Assembly: GCA_964547995.1 (NCBI GenBank)
Contig: CAZJRB010000022.1
Location: 6,659-70,658, forward strand
Direction: 5' to 3'
DNA from: CAZJRB01 sp964547995
GTDB lineage: Bacteria; Planctomycetota; Planctomycetia; Pirellulales; Thermoguttaceae
DNA length: 64,000 nt
Shown here one piece after another: positions 50,945-60,600 of the stretch. Every line of letters starts with the position of its first letter. Position 1 is the first letter of the stretch. The translations under genes and the position numbers were made by a program. The notes beneath the pieces were generated by a model, which saw nothing but the letters and a program-made list of their open reading frames with translations, was not told where the DNA came from and did not search any database.

Positions 50945-51153
50945 GTTCAAAAAGTGGGGCAGCACATCCAGACGCTTCTCAACGATTCGACGCCGGTGCG
51001 CCCCCCTTGGAAAACCACGCTGCCCGATTTTCGTCTCGGGTCGGCGATTCACATATTCTTCCGGCTGTTCCCTGCCGCGAACCATCCCGGCGGCGGGGGC
51101 GGCCGTTGAGTCAAACGCTGGGATGGAAGGCCTCCAAAACACGAGGTGAGAAA

Positions 51154-51639
51154 ATGACCAGATTCTTGACCCCCTGGACCGGCCCCAGGGCCCTGGCGCC
51201 CTGGGATATCCGTACCCCGCAGTTGTTCGACCGATTCCGCCACGAAATGGACCAGATGTTCGGGCAATTCTTCGCGGCGGAGGACAACGAGCGGCAGTTG
51301 ATCTTCGCTCCTCGAACCAACGTTGCCGAGACCGAGACCGAATACGAGGTTACCGTCGACCTGCCCGGTATGAAGCCGGAGGACCTCGACGTGGAACTCA
51401 AAGACGGGCATCTCTGGATCACCGGCGAACGGAAGCACGAAGAGGAAGAGAAGGGCAAGACCTATCACCGGATCGAGCGGAGCTACGGCCATTTCCGGCG
51501 GGTGATCCCGCTGGAGGAATCCGTCAACCCCGAAAAAGTCGATGCGGAGTACAAGGACGGAGTCTTGCACATCACCGTGGCCAAGGACGAGGCCGCGCAG
51601 CCGCGAAAGATCCCGGTGAAGCCGGAGTCGCACGAGTGA
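51154..51639 (+). CDS. small heat-shock protein Hsp20
   Basis: A 161-residue alpha-crystallin-type chaperone. The crystallin domain runs from about residue 50 to 145, with PRTNVAETETEYEVTVDLPG, MKPEDLDVELKDGHLWITGE and the end segment DGVLHITVAK. The C-terminal RKIPVKPE holds the I-x-V anchor motif for oligomers. GAGGTGA lies right before the ATG. A sigma-54-type promoter and a distant inverted repeat lie upstream, and a strong terminator follows. Confidence 0.95.
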   Translation: MTRFLTPWTGPRALAPWDIRTPQLFDRFRHEMDQMFGQFFAAEDNERQLIFAPRTNVAETETEYEVTVDLPGMKPEDLDVELKDGHLWITGERKHEEEEKGKTYHRIERSYGHFRRVIPLEESVNPEKVDAEYKDGVLHITVAKDEAAQPRKIPVKPESHE

Positions 51640-51698
51640 GCCTCGGCGCCGCCGACGGTTCGCAGCCGCCGCTGAAAAGCGTCGCATGTAATCCTTTC

Positions 51699-51735
51699 GA
51701 GAGCCCCCGTACCGTGTGCGGGGGCTCTCTTGTTT
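51699..51735 (+). terminator. intrinsic terminator after hsp20
   Basis: Long stem GAGAGCCCCCG / CGGGGGCTCTC with a small loop, followed by TTGTTT. A palindromic sequence of the same family as 15553-15585. Confidence 0.8.
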
Positions 51736-51772
51736 GACCGAGCAGGCTTTGGTATGCTTGCGGACAACAGCC

Positions 51773-54304
51773 ATGTCTACGATTTCCGAAACACTCGCCA
51801 TCGCCATGAGGCATCATCAAGCCGGCCGGCTGCCGGAGGCGGAGCGACTTTACCATGAGATACTTCGCCTGGACCCGCACAACGCGGACGCGATGCACCT
51901 GCTGGGCGTTATTGCGCACCAGGTTCACAAGCAAGAGGCGGCCATTGACTTGATTGGCCGCGCGATCGCAGTCCGGCCGGGGATTGCAGCATACCACAGC
52001 AATCTGGGGAACGCTCTTCGGGAACACGGCAAACTCGACGAGGCGGTGGCCTGCTACCGGCGGGCCTTGCAGATCAAGCCGGATTATCCCGAGGCGTGCA
52101 GCAACTTGGGCAACGCTCTGCAAGAGCAGGGTAAACTCGACGAGGCGGTGGCCTGCTACCGGCGGGCCCTGCACATCAAGCCGGATTACGCCGAGGCACA
52201 CAACAACTTGGGTAATGCCCTGAAGGGTCAAGGAAAACTCGACGAGGCGGCGGCCTGCTACCGGCGGGCCATACAGATCAAGCCGGACTTCGCCGAGGCG
52301 CACAACAGCCTGGGCAACACGCTGAAAGACCGGGGAAAATTCGACGAGGCGATGGTCAACTTCCGGCGGGCCTTGCACATCAAGCCGGATTATGCCGTGG
52401 CGTACTACAACCTGGGCAACGATCTCCAAGAACGCGGTAAATTCGACGAGGCAGCGACCTGCTATAAGCTGGTCCTGGAAATCAAGCCGGACTTTGCCGA
52501 AGCGCACAACAACCTGGGCATCGCCCTGCAAAAGCGAGGGAACCTCGATCAAGCGATGGCCTGCTACCGGCAAGCCCTACAGATCAAGCCGGATTATGCC
52601 GAAGTTTGCAACAACTTGGGCAACGCCCTGCAAGAACAAGGGAAGCTCGACGAGGCGGTGGCCTGCTACCAACAGTGTCTACACATCAAACGGGACTATG
52701 CTGAGGCGCACAGCAACCTGGGAGAAGCCTATCGGACGCTGGGGGAGCTGGACGAGTCGGTGGCCGCTCACCAACGGGCTCTACAGATCGGTCCGGATTG
52801 TGCTAAGGCAGACTACAACCTGGGTGTTGCTCTGCAAGACCAGGGAAATCGCGACGAGGCTGTGGCCTGCTACCGGCGGGCCATACAGATCAAACCGGAC
52901 TATCTGTCGGCCGTCGATGCACTGGTTCATCAGCTCCAGCACGTATGCCTTTGGCAAGAATTTGGAGATCTCCCACAGCAAGTGATCGAGGCGGTTGACG
53001 AGGACCCCGGGCACGAAAACGCCGGCCCTGTGTCGCCATTTTCGCTTTTGACCTTGCCGGCGCCAACGACGGCGAAACAGCAGCAACAATGTGCGCGGAA
53101 GTGGGTCGAGCAGCGGTTGAAATCGGCAATTCACCTTGGCCAGAGCATCGGCTTTGCACACCCTCGAGGCGCCAAACCCCGGATCACCCTCGGCTACCTC
53201 TCCGCCGACTTCCGTGCGCATGCAACCGCGCACCTCGTCGCTGAGCTGTTCGAGAAACACGATCGCGGCCGATTCGCGGTCTTCGGCTATTCCTACGGCC
53301 CGGACGACGGCAGCCCAATGAGGCAGCGGCTCGTAGATGCGTTCGACCGGTTTGTCGACGTGAAGGACGCCTCGTTCGCGGAAGCGGCGCGGCTCATCCA
53401 TTCGGACGAAGTGGACATCCTGGTCGACTTAAAGGGTTACACACAGCACGCCCGCTCACAAATACCGGCCCTTCGCCCCGCTCCCATCCAGGTGAACTAC
53501 CTCGGGTATCCGGGCACCATGGGGGCGCCCTTCATGGATTACATCCTCGTCGATGATTTCGTCGTCCCGCCGGAACAGCAGCCGTTCTTCACGGAGCAAC
53601 TGGTCCACCTGCCGGGATGCTACCAGGTGAACGACAGCCGGCGAGAGATTTCTTCCCGCACACCCTCGCGGGCTGAGTGCGGTCTGCCGAAAAAGGGATT
53701 TGTCTTCTGCTGCTTCAACAATAGCTACAAGATTACCCCTGAAGTGTTTGACGTGTGGATGCGTCTGCTGAAGGCGGTCCGCAGGAGCGTGCTCTGGCTT
53801 CTGGAAGGCAACCGCTACGCCCCTGCCAATCTGCGCAGGGAGGCAGAGGCCCGGGGAGTGGCGGCGGAACGGCTGGTATTCGCACCGCGGCAGCCTCTAT
53901 TATCCGAGCATCTGGCACGGCACCGTCTGGCCGACCTTTTCCTCGATACGTTCCCGGTGAATGCGCACACGACGGCCAGTGATGCCCTGTGGGCGGGTTG
54001 TCCGGTGCTGACAATCGCCGGCAAGACGTTCGTCTCCCGGGTGGCTGGGAGCCTGCTGCACACTCTCGGCTTGCCGGAGCTGGTCACGACGTCCCTCGCC
54101 GAATATGAAGAGACGGCGTTGCGGCTATCGCGTAAGGCACGCAAACTCGCCAACCTGCGGACGCGTCTGGAAGCCAACCGCACATCGTCCAGTCTTTTCG
54201 ACGCCGGGCGGTTTGCCCGGAATCTTGAGAAGGCTTACGTCACCATGTGGGAGATTCACACCTCCGGCGAGAAACCACGTGCTTTTTCGGTGAGCCCCAC
54301 GTAA
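51773..54304 (+). CDS. TPR / O-GlcNAc-transferase-like (GT41) protein
   Basis: An 843-residue protein. The first half holds about eleven TPR units of 34 residues, several nearly identical (for example NLGNALQEQGKLDEAVACYR), and the DNA units of 102 bp are also very similar. The second half (about 480-830) is a GT41 domain: GYLSADFRAHATAHLVAELF, DILVDLKGYTQHAR, APIQVNYLGYPGTMG, FNNSYKITPEVFDVWMRLL, LFLDTFPVNAHTTASDALWA. It probably transfers a sugar, perhaps GlcNAc, to cytoplasmic proteins. Acceptors unknown. No other genes are coupled. Confidence 0.93.
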   Translation: MSTISETLAIAMRHHQAGRLPEAERLYHEILRLDPHNADAMHLLGVIAHQVHKQEAAIDLIGRAIAVRPGIAAYHSNLGNALREHGKLDEAVACYRRALQIKPDYPEACSNLGNALQEQGKLDEAVACYRRALHIKPDYAEAHNNLGNALKGQGKLDEAAACYRRAIQIKPDFAEAHNSLGNTLKDRGKFDEAMVNFRRALHIKPDYAVAYYNLGNDLQERGKFDEAATCYKLVLEIKPDFAEAHNNLGIALQKRGNLDQAMACYRQALQIKPDYAEVCNNLGNALQEQGKLDEAVACYQQCLHIKRDYAEAHSNLGEAYRTLGELDESVAAHQRALQIGPDCAKADYNLGVALQDQGNRDEAVACYRRAIQIKPDYLSAVDALVHQLQHVCLWQEFGDLPQQVIEAVDEDPGHENAGPVSPFSLLTLPAPTTAKQQQQCARKWVEQRLKSAIHLGQSIGFAHPRGAKPRITLGYLSADFRAHATAHLVAELFEKHDRGRFAVFGYSYGPDDGSPMRQRLVDAFDRFVDVKDASFAEAARLIHSDEVDILVDLKGYTQHARSQIPALRPAPIQVNYLGYPGTMGAPFMDYILVDDFVVPPEQQPFFTEQLVHLPGCYQVNDSRREISSRTPSRAECGLPKKGFVFCCFNNSYKITPEVFDVWMRLLKAVRRSVLWLLEGNRYAPANLRREAEARGVAAERLVFAPRQPLLSEHLARHRLADLFLDTFPVNAHTTASDALWAGCPVLTIAGKTFVSRVAGSLLHTLGLPELVTTSLAEYEETALRLSRKARKLANLRTRLEANRTSSSLFDAGRFARNLEKAYVTMWEIHTSGEKPRAFSVSPT

Positions 54305-54320
54305 GTTGACTATGGAGCCG

Positions 54321-54430
54321 CTCAGAAATAAGTTCGCCATTTGCCCATAAAGCCGCGACCGCTGGTCGCGCCGAACGACTCGCGGCGGTTTCCGGCCGTG
54401 CTTGGCGCGACCAGCGGTCGCGGCTTTATG
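54321..54430. mobile_element. A-family palindromic element overlapping the nadB stop
   Basis: CTCAGAAATAAGTTCG (outer end as at 19163), then CATAAAGCCGCGACCGCTGG and the inverted GCGCGACCAGCGGTCGCGGC plus TTTATG. The final TTA is the TAA stop codon of nadB on the minus strand. Confidence 0.8.
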
Positions 54431-56033
54431 CTTCCCGCTGAAACGTGACGTGGCGGTTGAAGCGTTCGTCGTCGGTTTCGGGGAAGTCGGTACGGACGTG
54501 GGCGCCGCGGGTTTCCTTGCGCCAGCCGGCCGCTTCGATCGTGAGCCGGGCAACGCAAAGCATGTTCTGCAATTCCCAGCCGGCCACCTCGGAGAACTGC
54601 CGGGAGAGGACATAACGGCACCAGTGGTTCAGGGTTCCGGCAGCGTCTTCGAACCCTTCGGCATCGCGGCGGACGCCGCAGTCGCGCCACATCAGGCTCT
54701 CCAGCGAGTTGCGAATGTCGGCCAGATTGAGCGGCTCGCCTGACGAATCGGTGGGCGGATTCTCGAGTTTCAAGGCCGTGAAGGTATCGTTCATCCCTGC
54801 GGCAACTTTCGAAGCACCCTCACCGGCGTGTCGGCCGTAGACCATCGCTTCCAGCAGGCTGTTCGAGGCAAGCCGGTTCGCGCCGTGCAGGCCGCTGGCC
54901 GCAACCTCTCCGGCGGCCCAGAGCCCGGGCAGCGTCGTGCGGCCATCGATGTCGACCGTGAGCCCACCCATCATGTAATGCGCCCCCGGCCGAACCGGAA
55001 TCCGGTCCCTGGTAATGTCCAAGTCGAACTCGGCACATTGCGCGGCGATACCGGGGAAACGCTCACGGACCATTTCCGCATCGAGGTGCGTCAGATCGAG
55101 GAAGACGTGCGAATGTTTCGTTTTTTCCATCTGGCCGACGATCGCCAACGAGACAACGTCGCGTGGCGCCAGTTCGCCGCGGTCGTCGTAGTCCTCCATA
55201 AAGCGATGCCCGTAGCGATCGACCAGCCATGCTCCTTCACCCCGGGTGGCTTCACTGATGAGGTTTCGGCTGCCGCCGGCGATGTAAAGGACCGTCGGAT
55301 GGAACTGGACGAACTCGATGTCTCGCAATTCGGCCCCGGCCCGATAGGCGATCGCCACACCGTCGCCCGTCGCCACGGAAGGGTTGGTCGTTTCGCGATA
55401 GAGTTGTCCCGCGCCGCCGGTGGCAAGAATCGTTTGTTTCGCCCAGACCATGGTCATATCGTAGCGGGCGTTCCAGATGAGCGCCCCGTGGCAGACCTCC
55501 CCATGGACAAGCAGGTCGAGTGTGTAAGTGTCTTCCCAGATCTTGACATGCGGCTCGCTTTCGACTTGCGCGATGACCGCCCGCATGATCTCCTTTCCGG
55601 TGGCGTCACCCAGTGCGTGGGCAACGCGTCCGCGGCCGTGGGCGCCTTCGCGCCCCAAGGCAAGGCGATCGCCGACGCGGTCAAATTCGGTCCCCCATTC
55701 GATCAACTCGCGGATCCGGTCGGGCGCCTCGCGGACGACTCGTTCGACCACTTCCAGGTCGCACAGACTGCCTCCGGCCTTCAACGTATCGGCGATGTGG
55801 TCTTCGAACCGATCTTCCGGCGAGAGAACGCCGGCGATTCCGCCCTGGGCGTAGAAGGTGTTCGACTCGCGGAGCTTGCCCTTGGTGACGACCAGGACCG
55901 AGAGCCCCGGATCGATCGCCATGGCCGCCCGGAGCCCGGCCAGCCCGCTGCCGATGATCAATACATCGGCGAAGAAATGCTGGGATCGCTTCGGGTGAAA
56001 AGGGACGAGGTATCGCGGGATGGAAATGGACAT
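54426..56033 (-). CDS. nadB: L-aspartate oxidase
   Basis: A 535-residue flavoprotein oxidising aspartate to iminoaspartate in NAD synthesis. It has the FAD motif DVLIIGSGLAGLRAAMAI, NTFYAQGGIAGVLSPEDRFE, REGAHGRGRVAHALGD, EFVQFHPTVLY, HYMMGGLTVDIDGRTTLPGL and WAAGEVAASGLHGANRLASN. I prefer the ATG giving MSISIPRYLVPF; a GTG eleven codons earlier, inside a GTGA overlap with the upstream gene, is an alternative, but that stretch is 7-bp repeats. Its stop codon comes from a palindromic repeat. nadA/nadC are not in the window. Confidence 0.95.
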   Translation of the reverse strand: MSISIPRYLVPFHPKRSQHFFADVLIIGSGLAGLRAAMAIDPGLSVLVVTKGKLRESNTFYAQGGIAGVLSPEDRFEDHIADTLKAGGSLCDLEVVERVVREAPDRIRELIEWGTEFDRVGDRLALGREGAHGRGRVAHALGDATGKEIMRAVIAQVESEPHVKIWEDTYTLDLLVHGEVCHGALIWNARYDMTMVWAKQTILATGGAGQLYRETTNPSVATGDGVAIAYRAGAELRDIEFVQFHPTVLYIAGGSRNLISEATRGEGAWLVDRYGHRFMEDYDDRGELAPRDVVSLAIVGQMEKTKHSHVFLDLTHLDAEMVRERFPGIAAQCAEFDLDITRDRIPVRPGAHYMMGGLTVDIDGRTTLPGLWAAGEVAASGLHGANRLASNSLLEAMVYGRHAGEGASKVAAGMNDTFTALKLENPPTDSSGEPLNLADIRNSLESLMWRDCGVRRDAEGFEDAAGTLNHWCRYVLSRQFSEVAGWELQNMLCVARLTIEAAGWRKETRGAHVRTDFPETDDERFNRHVTFQREA

Positions 56034-56057
56034 GCCGGGATTGGGGATTCGGGATTG
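56034..56057. repeat. short 7-bp array (GGGATTG/GGGATTC) before nadB
   Basis: Three heptamers GGGATTG, GGGATTC, GGGATTG fill nearly all of the spacer between the hydrolase-like gene and the nadB ATG. Confidence 0.7.
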
Positions 56058-56062
56058 CTGCG

Positions 56063-57529
56063 TCACGGCCGCTTCGGCGCCCGCTTCTGGCGGATTGCCA
56101 TGTTGAGCCGTTGGACGTCGGCAAGGCAGGCAGGGTTCCAGCGTTTGCGGAACTCGCTAAGGAGCTTGTTGGCCTTGGCGGTATCGCCGAACTGGATTCG
56201 CTCCTCGACGGCAGCGAGATCCTTCTCGTACCGGGCGGCCAGATCAAGATAGCGTTCCTTGGCATCCTTTGCGAAGGGTTGATTGGTAGCGTGACAGGCG
56301 GCCATACGCAAGGCGGGCAGCGCCACGCCCAAGTTTTTGTCGTCGTCGTGCGATTTCGCACCCTTTTCGTACTTCTGCTCTATGTCCGCAGCCAGGAGCG
56401 CATCGAGCGTCCGAATCCCCTTCTCGAACGACGCGGCTTCGAGCGGATTCGAGCCAACGGGCATGTCGGAGTAGCTCACGTGTTGGAACCCGTCCTTTTT
56501 CATTGTGAACGCGACCAGTTGCGACTGCAACCGGCCGGGGTCACCCTGTACGCCGAAAAAGACGTACCGCCCGTTCTTCTTGGCGAAGCCGAACGCCGCT
56601 AAATCGATCGGCTGGAACTTGGGCTTAATCGTCTTGTTGGGGGGCAATCTCAGTTCCATGCAGTATCCGCCCCCGGACTGAACCAGCGCACCAGTGAAGA
56701 CATCGGGATAAGCCAGTGCCAGGCCGCATGCCCCCAAGGCACCCCGCTCGAATCCGCCCACGTAAATGCGGTTAGGATCGATATAGTATTCCTTGTTGGC
56801 ATAGTGGACGGCGTCGAGACCCATGGAGACTTGCCGCCGCTCGAAGTTGTTGGCTTTGTACGGCCCGATATAGATCAACTTGTTCTTCTCCAGGATCGGG
56901 AGCCACTCTTTGGGCGGCGCACCGTTGTCGTCTTTGCTGAGAAAAACGAACAACCCGAAGGGTAATTCACCGTCATACGACGCGGGGATGAAGACCTCAA
57001 ATTGCTCCTTGGTGACGTCGTAGAAATGCTGGGGCGGCGGCTTGTCCTTGAACTCGTTTCGGATGTTCTTCTGGCGTTCCTTGTCCATTCGCATGAACAC
57101 TTCCATAGGCCTGCCCCTGGGGGAGTGTTCCTTAAAGGACGTGCGGAATTGCCCTTTCTTCTTGGCGGGGCGGGACTCCGGCTTCAGCCACTCCGATTTC
57201 GGCCGCGCCGGCTTCGGGCCTTCTTTCGACACAGCGCCGCCGTCGCCGTTCAGTTCAGGCTTCTTCTGAAGCAGATCTTTGACGTACTTCTGATCGGCCG
57301 GGCAGAGGCGGTCGATCTTCAGGGGCACGAGCTTTTCTTCGGGCGTCTTGATTCGGATCCACCCCCGGGGTGGTGACGACGAGAAGTCGGCCCCCTTGGC
57401 TTGGACGAATTCACCGTCAATCGTGTGCTTCCCGCTGACATCGGTCCAGGTCCGCCCGAGAGCAGGAGAGGCGAAACCGGACAGCAGCATCGCGGCAACG
57501 ACCGCGGTACGGAACAAGGTGGTTCTCAT
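56063..57529 (-). CDS. SHD1-domain protein with esterase-like domain
   Basis: A 488-residue exported protein. After a signal peptide (MRTTLFRTAVVAAMLLSGFA) comes an SHD1-like domain (RTWTDVSGKHTIDGEFVQAK to LCPADQKYVKDL, about 25-85), then a basic linker, then an alpha/beta-hydrolase-like domain (about 165-400) with IPASYDGELPFGLFVFLS and YVGGFERGALGACGLALAYP. The nucleophile elbow, GxSxG in active esterases, reads GFERG, so Ser is replaced. The C-terminal part is helical. GGAG is 8 bases before the ATG, inside a perfect palindrome. Confidence 0.8.
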   Translation of the reverse strand: MRTTLFRTAVVAAMLLSGFASPALGRTWTDVSGKHTIDGEFVQAKGADFSSSPPRGWIRIKTPEEKLVPLKIDRLCPADQKYVKDLLQKKPELNGDGGAVSKEGPKPARPKSEWLKPESRPAKKKGQFRTSFKEHSPRGRPMEVFMRMDKERQKNIRNEFKDKPPPQHFYDVTKEQFEVFIPASYDGELPFGLFVFLSKDDNGAPPKEWLPILEKNKLIYIGPYKANNFERRQVSMGLDAVHYANKEYYIDPNRIYVGGFERGALGACGLALAYPDVFTGALVQSGGGYCMELRLPPNKTIKPKFQPIDLAAFGFAKKNGRYVFFGVQGDPGRLQSQLVAFTMKKDGFQHVSYSDMPVGSNPLEAASFEKGIRTLDALLAADIEQKYEKGAKSHDDDKNLGVALPALRMAACHATNQPFAKDAKERYLDLAARYEKDLAAVEERIQFGDTAKANKLLSEFRKRWNPACLADVQRLNMAIRQKRAPKRP

Positions 57530-57533
57530 AACG

Positions 57534-57549
57534 GTCTCCATGTGGAGAC
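57534..57549. promoter_or_regulatory. palindrome covering the ribosome-binding site
   Basis: GTCTCCATGTGGAGAC, perfect 7-bp arms; on the minus strand its second arm is the GGAG ribosome-binding site of the SHD1 gene. TATAAT lies 10 bp upstream on that strand. It could be an operator or an RNA hairpin that masks the site. Confidence 0.5.
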
Positions 57550-57671
57550 TATCATTATAAACAAAACCGTAAGACAAGGCGAGATACCCGTCCGACCATG
57601 CAGTCCCGGTTAACGGTCGCCCGGATTAACGCCCCCCCATAAGAGCGGGGCATGTATAACTGGGGGGCACG

Positions 57672-60600
57672 CTACCGCCCCTCACCGGCGACGCCATGGG
57701 TGTAGGCCTTCATCCATTCGTTCCACGCACCCGGCGGCTTGTGCCGGGTAGCTTCGCGTTTTTCGACATGGTTGGTCCCCATGTTGCCCCCCCGCAGTTC
57801 GGTGCCGCGTGGGCGAAGGCCGAGACCCCTGAGGGCATCATCCCGGGCACGTCGAGCCTGATCGCCCCCAGGGCCCTCCTGTTCGGCTCCACGGTTCATT
57901 TGCTCCCAACGCTCGATAAACTGGCGAGCCTCCTCCGGGGTCCAACCAAGCCGCTTCAGGAGCTCGGAATCGGGCTGTTTCATCTGGTCCCTCAAATGCT
58001 CCAAACCGAGGTCGGTTGCCTCCTTGGCATAGTCGAGATTGGCCTTGTCGGCCCCGGCGGCTTCGGATTTCTTGGGAGGAATGACGGAGCGGTTCTGGAC
58101 GTTGTCGCCACCACCCGGCTGGGTATTTCCGTGGCCGGTGGCGCCGGGACCGTTGGAAGCCTGATTGCCGGGTTGGCCGCCCTCGGGGGGGGAATCCTGC
58201 ATCGGGCTTCCGCCCTCTTTCCCGGTCTCTTCGCTTGGGCGACGGCCCTCGCCGCCAGCCCCCGGGCGCTGGCGGTGCTTGCCCGCACCTTTGCTATCCG
58301 ATTCCGTTGCGGAGGTGCCGGTCTGCCGGTCGGTTTCCACTTGCTCCCCGGCCCGCTGGCCGGTCTGACCGCCGCCTTGCTTGTTAGAGGCGGCGCCGCC
58401 GACGTCGGCATCGGTACTCGATCCGGCTGCCCCCTTTCCGGGCTGAGGTGATTTCTGACCGCCGCCTTCCTGGCCCTTGCCGGACTGGTCGCCCGAAGTT
58501 TCCCCTTTGCCTTCCGACTGCTGTTCACTCCCACTGGGGGACTTTCCTTTGGATTTTTCCTTTTTGGATTGTCCCTGGCCGGCCTTACCGGATTGTCCAT
58601 CCTTTTTTTCTTTTTTCGGTTTATTTCCCCCCTGTGCGGCGGGCGACCCTTCGCTTTTGCCGCCTTGTTTTTTTTCGCTTTTCTGTTGCTGTCCGCCTTG
58701 TTGTTGGGCGCCTTTTTGTTCACCGCCTTGCTGTCTGTTTTCCTGTTGCTGCCCGCCTTGCTGTTTCCCCCCACTCTGTTTACCGGCTTGCTTTTCGCCG
58801 GGTTGCTTCTGGCCACCTTGCTTCTGACCGTCTTGCTTCTGACCGCTCTGCTGCTGTTCAGATTGTTTCCGTCCACCGGATTGCTGTCCCTGTTGGCTTT
58901 TCCGTTCCGAACCGCCCTGCTGTTTGCTGCCCTGTTGCTGCCCGCCTTGTTTTTGTTCGGTTTGTTTCTGCTCGCCGGTTTGCCTGCCTCCCTGCTGCTG
59001 CCCGCCTTGCTGCTGTCCACCCTGTTTTTGTCCGCCTTGTTTCTGCTCGCCCTGCCGTGCGCCCTGCTGTTGCCCTCCTTGTTGTTGCCCTCCTTGTTGT
59101 TGCCCGCCTTGTTTCTGTCCCCCCTGCTTCTGACCACCTTGTTGCTGCCCTCCCGGCTGCTGCTCACCTCGTTGCCCACTCTGTTGCTGTCCGCCCTTCT
59201 GCTGTCCTCCTTGTTGTTGCTCCCCCTGCTGACCGTCGGTTTCAGTTCCTTGTTTCTGCCCCCCTTGCTGCCGGCTTTGCCGGCCACCCTCTTGTTGTTC
59301 GCTTTGCTGCTGACCGGGTTTCTGTCCCCTCTGTTGTTCGCCCTGTTGCTGCTCGCCTTGTTGCTGCCCATTTTGCTGTCCGTTTTGTTGTCCGCTTTGC
59401 TGCTCACCCTGTTGCCGGGCATCTTGTTGTTGTTCACCCTGCTGCTTGCTTTTTTGCTGTTGGGTTCCTTGCTGGCCGCTCTTTTGCCCGCCTTCCTGCT
59501 GCGATTCGTTTTGCTGCCGACCGGTTTCCTGTTGTTTCTCTCGGTGTTTGAGGATTTCTTCAAAGGCGTCGCCGTCTTGTGTCTTGGAATCAATGGGTTC
59601 GGTGCTTCCCTCGTTGCCGGGCTGCTGTTGCTCGGTTCGGGACTCGCGGGCACCTTCTTGAGCTTGCTCGCCGCGTTCTTGTTTGCCTTCTTGCTTCTGT
59701 TCGCGTTGTTGTTGGCGGGCTTGCTGATCCGGTTGCGGCTGTTGTTCAGGTTTTTGTTGTTCCGCCTGAGGCGGCTGTTCAAGCGGCTGCTGGGGCTCGG
59801 ATTGTGGCTGGGGCCGCTGTTCGATCTGCGGGGCACGGTGCCGCGGGTCATGCTGCGGATCGTTCGGCGGCACGGCGGGCGGCTCGACAACCTCCGGCCC
59901 AACCACAATGATCCATCGCGAGGCGGTTTCCGCACGGTTGGGTTCCGGCGACTTGTTATCGCGGGCCTCGGCCCAGTAGCGCACGCGATCGCCCGGCTTC
60001 AACCCCAGCCGCTTTGGCTGAAAGGAGTACTCCCCAACGAACTCGCCATGGTGTACTTGATCGAGTAACGGTTGGACGGGCATCAGCCGGCCCCTGTGCT
60101 CAACACGCAACCGGACGCTTGAAATCGCAAAATCGGGATCTACGGCCCGAAAGCGCATTCTCTGGTGCCCGTCGCAGGGGATGCGGACCTCGTCCTTTTC
60201 CGGCTCGATCACATCCACTTCCGGCGGCAGGTCCGGGATGACCTCGATCCGGTATCGGGTTGGCTGCCGGTTCGCCAGCCCGCGGGCATCGGTAAAGCGG
60301 AGTTGATAACACTCGTGTGCAGGCCTGGAAGGGATCTCCGGATCGAACCCCAAATCGAAGCCGCCGGTGGCCTTGTTTCCGTCGGTGTACATCTTCAGCC
60401 CGTGTACCCCGTCGCAATCCAGGTCGATTTCCGCCCGCTTGATCTGTTGATTGGCGCTCGCATGGACCGTTACCTTGGTGCCCTCGATTGCCCGGACGTC
60501 GCCCTGGCGCTCGTCGACACTTCTCGCCAGGCCGGTATAGGCCGGGTAGTCGTACTCGACGCGGTCGACCGTGATCGTCGGCGCGATCTGGACCTTGATC

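Noticed and set aside
57992..59935. A 647-codon minus-strand frame rich in Asn, Ser, Arg and Lys
   Set aside because: It is the shifted frame of the Gln/Gly-rich repeats in the 1278-residue gene; no independent motifs.
58448..60068. Long plus-strand open frames, hydrophobic (Leu/Ala/Phe-rich), opposite the Gln/Gly-rich gene
   Set aside because: They are antisense readings of CAG/GGC-type repeats: Gln codons read backwards give Leu codons. No start signals, and the minus-strand frame has conserved ends.
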